The notes under the pieces were generated by a model that saw only the letters and a list, made by a program, of their open reading frames with translations, had not been told where the DNA came from and did not search any database. Positions 58,368 to 64,000 of a stretch of DNA of 64,000 bases are shown in pieces. The stretch's first letter is position 1. Every line of letters starts with the position of its first letter. Origin of the DNA: Limnobaculum parvum (lineage in GTDB: Bacteria > Pseudomonadota > Gammaproteobacteria > Enterobacterales > Enterobacteriaceae); the NCBI RefSeq assembly GCF_003096015.2, contig NZ_CP029185.2, positions 588,501-652,500 of the forward strand, given 5' to 3'. Made by a program: the position numbers and the translations under genes.

Positions 58368-60779
58368 TTAGTTGATCAGCTCAACGTTCAGTGTTCTGGA
58401 GTCTGCTCGTCCTCGATCGTCGATAGCGCGTATGCGATAGTGCCCACTGGTCGCTGGTCGCCACTCAATGGTGCGTTTATTGGCGGTATTCCCCAAGTAG
58501 ATATCATCAACAAACCAGTAAACAACTTTGGTATCGGCATCGGTAATAGCGCTAAAAACGATAGGATCGTTACGTTGCTTAACATTTCGCAGCGTGTAGG
58601 TGGTGTTCCGTAATGGAGAAGTAATGCGTGGCGCTTGCCCGGTGGTAACGGTTCCTCCTATTTTACAATGGGCGGAAGAGGGAGGAGTACGTTTGGGCAA
58701 GCCTGCCAGCGCAAATACGTTGGCTAAATCAGAAGGCCAAAATTCAAAAATTTCGGTGGTGACATCCTCATCCCGATAAGGCGGGCAGGCAACTTGACCG
58801 GTGGCTTTATCAATAACGACAGGTCGATAAACCGAATCCACTTTAATGGGCGACTTACCGGGGATAAACCAAGTTTTTCCTTTGCGCTGGCACCAAGACG
58901 TGGGTAAATCACCGCTGGCTAAACAAATTTCCACCTGTTTGATATTCGGTGGTAATCCTCGGTTGGGTTCTTTTAGCATCGGATAGTCAGCCCGTATGCT
59001 ATCGATAATATTAAAAAACAGCGGTGCTGCTGCATCTGCCCCGATAAAAGCATTATTGCCTTTACCATCAAAATTACCCTGCCAGACAATCAAAACATAG
59101 GGACCGAAAATCCCGGCGCTCCATGCATCACGAAACCCCCATGAGGTACCGGTCTTCCAGTAAATCGGCAGCGAGGTAGGCTGTTGGGCCAGCGTATCAC
59201 CCGGCCTGCGGTGTTGGCTCAGCATATCCAGCGTGATAAAACTGGCCTCATTACTTATCAGACGCACTGATGAAGCGATGGGGGCGGATTGTTCCAGACG
59301 CAAAGGCTTTAGCTCACCGCGATTTGCCAGCATGGAATACAATCTGGCCAGTTCCTGCGGGGTAATTTCGCCACCACCGAGAATCAAAGATAAGCCATAG
59401 TGTTTTTCACTGGCTAGATTCGACACACCAGCCAACTGTAGAAATTGGTAGAGGTTAGGCTGTTTCAGGCGTGAAGAGATATAAACGGCGGGTATATTGC
59501 GGCTGTAGTTTAGTGCATCCGTGGCTGAAATCGGTCCAAGAAAGCGGCGATCGAAATTTTCCGGTGTATAAGCGCCAAAAGATGAGGGTACATCTTTCAG
59601 TATGGTCATCGGCTGGAGAATGCCTTGTTCCAGACCGAGGGCATAAATAAACGGTTTGAGCGTTGAGCCGGGGGAGCGTTTGGCGCTGGTTCCATTGACC
59701 TGCCCCTGAATTTTTCGGTTGTGGTAATCAGCTGATCCAACCATGGCTCTGATCCCCATATCCCGCGTATCAACCAGCAGAACGGCGCTATTGTGTATCC
59801 CTTTACTCTGATTGCGCTCAATAAAGGCGTTAACCTGCTTTTCTACCAGCAGCTGTAAATTGCTGTCCAGTGTGGTAATAATCCTTTGATCGACCATTGC
59901 CCGATATTGTTTATCCTGCTGTATTTGCTCGACAAAATGAGGTGCGATAAAGGGCAGTTTTTCTGGTTGGCGCAAAGATAGAGGCAACAGAAACAGGGCT
60001 GACATCGTGTTATCTGGATGATGCTCTAATTGCCAACGCTGATAAAGCTGGTTACGTGCTTTGGTTAATGCCTCGCCAACAATGCCAGTGTTGATATTAA
60101 TACGATAACTGGGAGACTGGGGTAACACGGCAAGGGTCAGCGCTTCTGGTAGCGTCAGGTTATTTGGTTGTTTATCAAAGTAGATAAGGCTTGCAGCACC
60201 GATGCTCTCAATATTGCGGCCATAGGGAGCGTAGTTCAGATAGGCTTCCAGAATATCGCGTTTTGAATAGCTGAGTTCTAACTGAATGGCACGCACAATC
60301 TGCACCAGCTTACCCTGTGGGGTTTTCGTGTTGAGCTGCCAGTGCATGCGGGCCAACTGCATGGTTAGCGTAGAGCCACCCTGCTGCCGTCCTCCGCTGA
60401 TATAGCTGATCCAAAAACCACGGATCAGACTGTAAGGGTTAAACCCCGGATGGTAATTAAACCAGCGGTCTTCATGAAGTTGAATGCCTTCAACCACCAA
60501 CGGTGAAATATCTTCCAGCTTAGTCCACAGGCGATAGCGGTCATCATTAGCCAAAGAAAAACGCAGTAGCGTCCCCTGACGGTCGTAATAGGCGGTAGAA
60601 AGCGGTAAGCCTTGGGAAAGGGGGGGATGAGGCCAAAGGCGAAAACCGATACAAAACAGCGCCAACAGAAACACGCCCATCAGAAGGTTTTGCAGGTGGC
60701 GCTTAAGGGTAGCCGGTTGTAGTTGCCTGCGTATGGCATCGACTACTCGGCTACCCATTGTGCTGCATAAGCGGCTCAC
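58368..60779 (-). CDS. pbpC: Penicillin-binding protein 1C (bifunctional)
   Basis: Class A-type peptidoglycan synthase. Membrane anchor at residues ~30-48. GT51 glycosyltransferase domain with catalytic Glu in LHEDRWFNYHPGF and GGRQQGGSTLTMQLARM. Transpeptidase domain with SPGSTLKPF (SxxK), the SRN-type YSRN, and KTGTSWGFRDAW (KTG). C-terminal beta-sandwich BiPBP domain (~700-800). 803 residues, about 30 more than E. coli. The annotated start is a GTG; AGAGGA lies 13 bases upstream, so the true start may differ slightly. Directly downstream of yfhM. Confidence 0.95.
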   Translation of the reverse strand: MSRLCSTMGSRVVDAIRRQLQPATLKRHLQNLLMGVFLLALFCIGFRLWPHPPLSQGLPLSTAYYDRQGTLLRFSLANDDRYRLWTKLEDISPLVVEGIQLHEDRWFNYHPGFNPYSLIRGFWISYISGGRQQGGSTLTMQLARMHWQLNTKTPQGKLVQIVRAIQLELSYSKRDILEAYLNYAPYGRNIESIGAASLIYFDKQPNNLTLPEALTLAVLPQSPSYRININTGIVGEALTKARNQLYQRWQLEHHPDNTMSALFLLPLSLRQPEKLPFIAPHFVEQIQQDKQYRAMVDQRIITTLDSNLQLLVEKQVNAFIERNQSKGIHNSAVLLVDTRDMGIRAMVGSADYHNRKIQGQVNGTSAKRSPGSTLKPFIYALGLEQGILQPMTILKDVPSSFGAYTPENFDRRFLGPISATDALNYSRNIPAVYISSRLKQPNLYQFLQLAGVSNLASEKHYGLSLILGGGEITPQELARLYSMLANRGELKPLRLEQSAPIASSVRLISNEASFITLDMLSQHRRPGDTLAQQPTSLPIYWKTGTSWGFRDAWSAGIFGPYVLIVWQGNFDGKGNNAFIGADAAAPLFFNIIDSIRADYPMLKEPNRGLPPNIKQVEICLASGDLPTSWCQRKGKTWFIPGKSPIKVDSVYRPVVIDKATGQVACPPYRDEDVTTEIFEFWPSDLANVFALAGLPKRTPPSSAHCKIGGTVTTGQAPRITSPLRNTTYTLRNVKQRNDPIVFSAITDADTKVVYWFVDDIYLGNTANKRTIEWRPATSGHYRIRAIDDRGRADSRTLNVELIN

Positions 60780-60797
60780 GGTCAGCGTTTAATCCTC

Positions 60798-63700
60798 TTA
60801 GCGTGAGGGCTGACTGGCGGCATTTTTTGCAACCGGCGGGATAACGGTCAGCGTAGTGCCACCAGAGGAAAGCGCCTGAATTTCACGGTCATACATGGCT
60901 TCACCATAAGCCGGTGGCACAGTAAAGACACCGGTATTGGTTGGCTTAATCTGATAGATGAATTCCTGTACTTTATTGGTTGCACTACCGTAAATCAGCA
61001 CGCGATCTTCACGAATATCACTGTATTCCGGCTGCCAACTGGAGCCGCTTACGCTGATTGGCGATAGCCATACATCAGCAGTACTTTCACCGTCTTCATT
61101 TTCTCTACTGTTTGAAGCCTGTGGCGTTTGTTGGACCACCTCAAACCCACCCGGTAGCAAGTCGACAATCGCCAGATTGTCCAGACCCTCTGCGGAGTTA
61201 GCCCGAATTTTCAGGTGAACATACAGATTCTGTCCTAGAGTGACTTGAGCGACCGGCTGGCCTTTCTCATCGGTATAATCGCGGGTGATTTCTAACCCAC
61301 GAGAGATAGCCTCTTTTGGTGTCTGTAAGTCATAGCCTGATTGCGTGACCACGTACCAGGCCGGTGCTTTCGCCGGATTATTGAACAGAATCTCTTGTGT
61401 ACCGTCAGCAAACTGGGCTTTAGTTATAAAGCCCATCAGGGTCGAGGTAACTTGTGGCAGAACGCCACTCTGACCGTTGTTGGTGCTGATAGTTAATCCA
61501 CCTGCCGCATCGGTATTGGTTGCCACTAGGGCTGAGTATTGCTCCAACGCCAAAATGCTCATGGCTGAAGAGAGGGTGGTATAACGCTCCGCTTTGAGCA
61601 TCAGTACCATATTCTCCAGCAGTTGTGGTGGAATCTGTGCCGCCTTTTCCGGGAAATGGCGGGTAATCAGATACAGACGGGTACTGTCTTGAACTAGCGG
61701 ATCCAGATAGCTTTGTGTCCACCAAGCCTTATCATAGGCATTACTGAGTTGCTTCCAGGTTGGTTGTAGCAGCTCATCGGCCTGTTGGTCCATTTTCAAC
61801 ATCTTGTAAGCACTGGCCAGATACAACGCACTGAGATCCTGCTGCCAATGTTCCGGATAGTTAGCTTGTAGCTGTCCCTGAATAGCCGCTAATTCATTAG
61901 TGGTGATTTCGCCCTGTCTGGTGAGTAGGTAAGCGGAAAAAGCGCGTAAACGCAATTCACTAAGACTGTCGAAAGCGTCACTTGCTGCCAGAAAGCGCAG
62001 ATAAACGTTAGCTGACTTCAGCAGATCTTCAGGAACCGGATAGCCAGCGGCTTCGGCTTCCAGCATGTACTGTACGGCATAAGGGGTAATAAATGCCTCT
62101 GGATTTGGCGTAGATCGCCATTCACCAATCGCTCCCCGCATGTTCTGCCGCGATAGCAGTACCGACATAGTTTGTTGAACTTGATTGCTAACTTCAGCCT
62201 GACTTAGTGTGCCTTTCATTTCCAGATGGTTATTCTGGAACAGCAGAGGAACGGCTCGGCTGATGATTTGCTCTGAGCAACTATTTGGATAATCGATCAG
62301 GTACTTCGTCAGACCGTTAGTCAGCACCAATGGTGAATGACTAACGCTGGCATCACGCTGGGCGAATGCCGGGAACATGTGACGAATATCCTTCACGCTC
62401 TGTTGTGAACCATCCATACGGCCCATCAAGGTTTGTGTGCGATATGGCATCGCCGGGCGCAGAGAGAGGCTAACCGTGCGTTGTGCTGACTTATCAGCAT
62501 AAGCTGCCTTAAACACGACGGAGGCGTCACCGAGGTTATCTTGAGCACGCAGACGGAAGGTGACCAGACCTTCCTGCTTCTCTGCCAGCGTCAATACGCG
62601 TTCTGCATCACCCACAATTTGTAGTTGAGGCGGCGGCGTAATCGAAACTTTCACATCGGCTTTTGCACCATTGAGATCCGTCAGATTATTGGCTACGCCT
62701 AGGCTGACATCAAACTCATCGCCCGGTGAAACCATCGTTGGCAGATTTGGCGTTAGCACAAAGTCATCGCGAACGGTGGTGTAGCTCATGGCTCGTCCAA
62801 TGCGTTCAGGGGTAACGGAAATAGCCATTACCCGAATCTTACCGTTGAAATAGTCTGGTACCTGATAGTTAAAGGTCGCCTCACCGTTGACATCAGTAAC
62901 ACCGGACCAATAGGCCACGGGCTTATCTCGCTTGCGTTTAAATGGATTAAGATGCAGGTCTAAACCCCCACCAGCGTCACCGCCCGGCGCCGAGGTCAGG
63001 GACATCATCTTGCTGAATTCCGGCAGGATCAGATCCAATATTTGGGCACTTTCAACGGTCAGAACGCGCTTACGGAAGAAATAATCCAGCGGATCTTTTA
63101 ACTGATAGCGAGCAACTTGCAGAATACCCTCGTCAACGGCAAATACGGCAACGCGCTGTGGTGTATCCGTTGTGACTTTAATCCCCAGCGTTTCGCCTGG
63201 TTTAATCATATTTGGCGAGTCGATAGTTATTTTCGCCTGACGAGCCTGATGGCTGATTTTAAACGGCATGACGCTATAGCTGAGCGGACTCATAAAGATT
63301 TCGTCAGAGTTAATATCGCGAATAAACTGCACGTTAATGTAACCGTTACCTTCCATCTCTGCTGGCACGCGAATTTTCTGAATAGAGCTGGTGGTGGAAG
63401 CATGGAACCACTGCCAGCTATAGACTTTGTCGCGCTCAATGGTAATGATACCGCTACCGGTATAAGGCGCATTGATAGCAATTTCTATCTCTTCGCCCGG
63501 CAGGTATTCCTCTTTATTTAGCTTCATTTTCAGTTCAGCATCACGGTCAAGAGATCGAGAAATGTTGGCATTCCCCGCAACCGTATAATCAACCCGATTA
63601 AGCACTTTACCGCTGGCATCTTTAATCACTAATACAAAACTGCCCGGTTTACTGGTATCGAGCGTAAAGTCAGAACCTTGGGCCGCGATAGACATTGCCT

Positions 63701-64000
63701 GCTCTGAAATAGTCTCTTCTTTCAGCTTGGACTGATACTTGTACACACCGGAATCTTGTTTGGTGAGTACCGACAGATATTTTTGCTCAACCAGCGAAAT
63801 CTTGACATCCGTTAGCGGAATAGAGGCCAACTGAGGATCAATCGCGATGATGTTCAGGTGGCGTACCGCATTGTGATGAATGTAGTCGAGATCGCCATCG
63901 GCTTTTACGCCCACCAGATAATCATAAGGTGAAACGATGACCCGAGCGGCGGCGCTGACGGAGCGACCGCTACCGGCTTCAAATGCTTCAGAAACTAGCT
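60798..64000 (-). CDS. yfhM: Bacterial alpha-2-macroglobulin YfhM, C-terminal part
   Basis: Periplasmic protease-trapping lipoprotein thought to defend the cell when the wall is breached and PBP1C repairs it. The frame is open to the right edge (the end reads LVSEAFEAGSGRSVSAAARV before GVKADGDLDYIHHN), so about 1067 C-terminal residues are present of a protein that is about 1650 in E. coli. Visible parts: MG domains, APGGDAGGGLDLHLNPFKRK, the thioester segment YPNSCSEQIISRAVP, the thioester-domain helices after it, and the C-terminal receptor-like domain. pbpC follows after 18 bases. Confidence 0.95.
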   Translation of the reverse strand, partial: LVSEAFEAGSGRSVSAAARVIVSPYDYLVGVKADGDLDYIHHNAVRHLNIIAIDPQLASIPLTDVKISLVEQKYLSVLTKQDSGVYKYQSKLKEETISEQAMSIAAQGSDFTLDTSKPGSFVLVIKDASGKVLNRVDYTVAGNANISRSLDRDAELKMKLNKEEYLPGEEIEIAINAPYTGSGIITIERDKVYSWQWFHASTTSSIQKIRVPAEMEGNGYINVQFIRDINSDEIFMSPLSYSVMPFKISHQARQAKITIDSPNMIKPGETLGIKVTTDTPQRVAVFAVDEGILQVARYQLKDPLDYFFRKRVLTVESAQILDLILPEFSKMMSLTSAPGGDAGGGLDLHLNPFKRKRDKPVAYWSGVTDVNGEATFNYQVPDYFNGKIRVMAISVTPERIGRAMSYTTVRDDFVLTPNLPTMVSPGDEFDVSLGVANNLTDLNGAKADVKVSITPPPQLQIVGDAERVLTLAEKQEGLVTFRLRAQDNLGDASVVFKAAYADKSAQRTVSLSLRPAMPYRTQTLMGRMDGSQQSVKDIRHMFPAFAQRDASVSHSPLVLTNGLTKYLIDYPNSCSEQIISRAVPLLFQNNHLEMKGTLSQAEVSNQVQQTMSVLLSRQNMRGAIGEWRSTPNPEAFITPYAVQYMLEAEAAGYPVPEDLLKSANVYLRFLAASDAFDSLSELRLRAFSAYLLTRQGEITTNELAAIQGQLQANYPEHWQQDLSALYLASAYKMLKMDQQADELLQPTWKQLSNAYDKAWWTQSYLDPLVQDSTRLYLITRHFPEKAAQIPPQLLENMVLMLKAERYTTLSSAMSILALEQYSALVATNTDAAGGLTISTNNGQSGVLPQVTSTLMGFITKAQFADGTQEILFNNPAKAPAWYVVTQSGYDLQTPKEAISRGLEITRDYTDEKGQPVAQVTLGQNLYVHLKIRANSAEGLDNLAIVDLLPGGFEVVQQTPQASNSRENEDGESTADVWLSPISVSGSSWQPEYSDIREDRVLIYGSATNKVQEFIYQIKPTNTGVFTVPPAYGEAMYDREIQALSSGGTTLTVIPPVAKNAASQPSR

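Noticed and set aside
1..64000. tRNA, rRNA, CRISPR arrays, IS elements, prophage or integron
   Set aside because: No cloverleaf-like sequences, spaced direct repeats, transposase/integrase genes or attachment-site repeats were noticed on either strand.

Overview
The window reads as a chromosomal segment of a gammaproteobacterium of the order Enterobacterales. The evidence is synteny: cyoABCDE, the ubiUV/ubiT-yhbS-yhbQ-yhbP block, nrdDG, ygiQ, a complete ulaR-ulaG/ulaABCDEF locus, ybjG, zraPSR and pbpC-yfhM all have the gene order or neighbours known from Escherichia coli and relatives. Base composition looks mid-40s percent GC. A Budviciaceae-type genus (Pragia, Budvicia, Limnobaculum) would fit, but that is only a guess. 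No rRNA, tRNA, IS element, prophage or CRISPR array was seen.

Layout. 1-4.1 kb: cyo quinol oxidase operon on the minus strand, with cyoE cut by the left edge and a one-base frameshift in cyoB. 4.5-6.2 kb: a DUF457 membrane protein and an NmrA-type reductase. 6.5-10.7 kb: anaerobic ubiquinone genes ubiV-ubiU diverging from ubiT, then yhbS, yhbQ and yhbP. 10.7-11.2 kb: a DinJ-YafQ toxin-antitoxin pair. 11.4-14.2 kb: the anaerobic ribonucleotide reductase nrdD-nrdG, preceded by two NrdR boxes and two perfect DnaA boxes. 14.6-20.3 kb: ygiQ, a GH31 glycosidase and a SRPBCC protein. 20.4-28.8 kb: a glucuronate island (uxuA, uxuR-like regulator, divergently split TRAP transporter, uxuB, uxaC) with three near-identical operator candidates. 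29.1-30.6 kb: mgtE. 30.6-37.5 kb: the L-ascorbate locus with two matching UlaR operators and two CRP-like sites. 37.9-41.1 kb: HicAB, a ketopantoate-reductase-like protein and two PAP2 phosphatases.

41.5-44.6 kb holds the most unusual pair: a low-complexity, Gly/Asn/Val-rich lipoprotein next to a TpsB/FhaC-type outer-membrane transporter, with no classical TpsA exoprotein nearby. 44.7-48.4 kb: yehS, a LysR regulator diverging from a PACE efflux protein, a TerC-family protein and a tautomerase-like gene. 48.5-52.5 kb: zraR-zraS and divergent zraP with a consensus sigma-54 promoter. 52.7-54.8 kb is an accessory patch with two poorly known genes and a gene remnant. 54.8-64 kb: a DUF4153 membrane protein, an M23 endopeptidase with a Lys/Ser/Thr-rich linker, and the pbpC-yfhM (penicillin-binding protein 1C / alpha-2-macroglobulin) operon that runs off the right edge.

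Together the genes describe a facultative anaerobe. It has an aerobic terminal oxidase, oxygen-independent ubiquinone and deoxyribonucleotide synthesis, and use of sugar acids (glucuronate, ascorbate). It also carries envelope-stress functions (ZraPSR, PBP1C/alpha-2-macroglobulin, M23 endopeptidase, undecaprenyl-pyrophosphate phosphatase).
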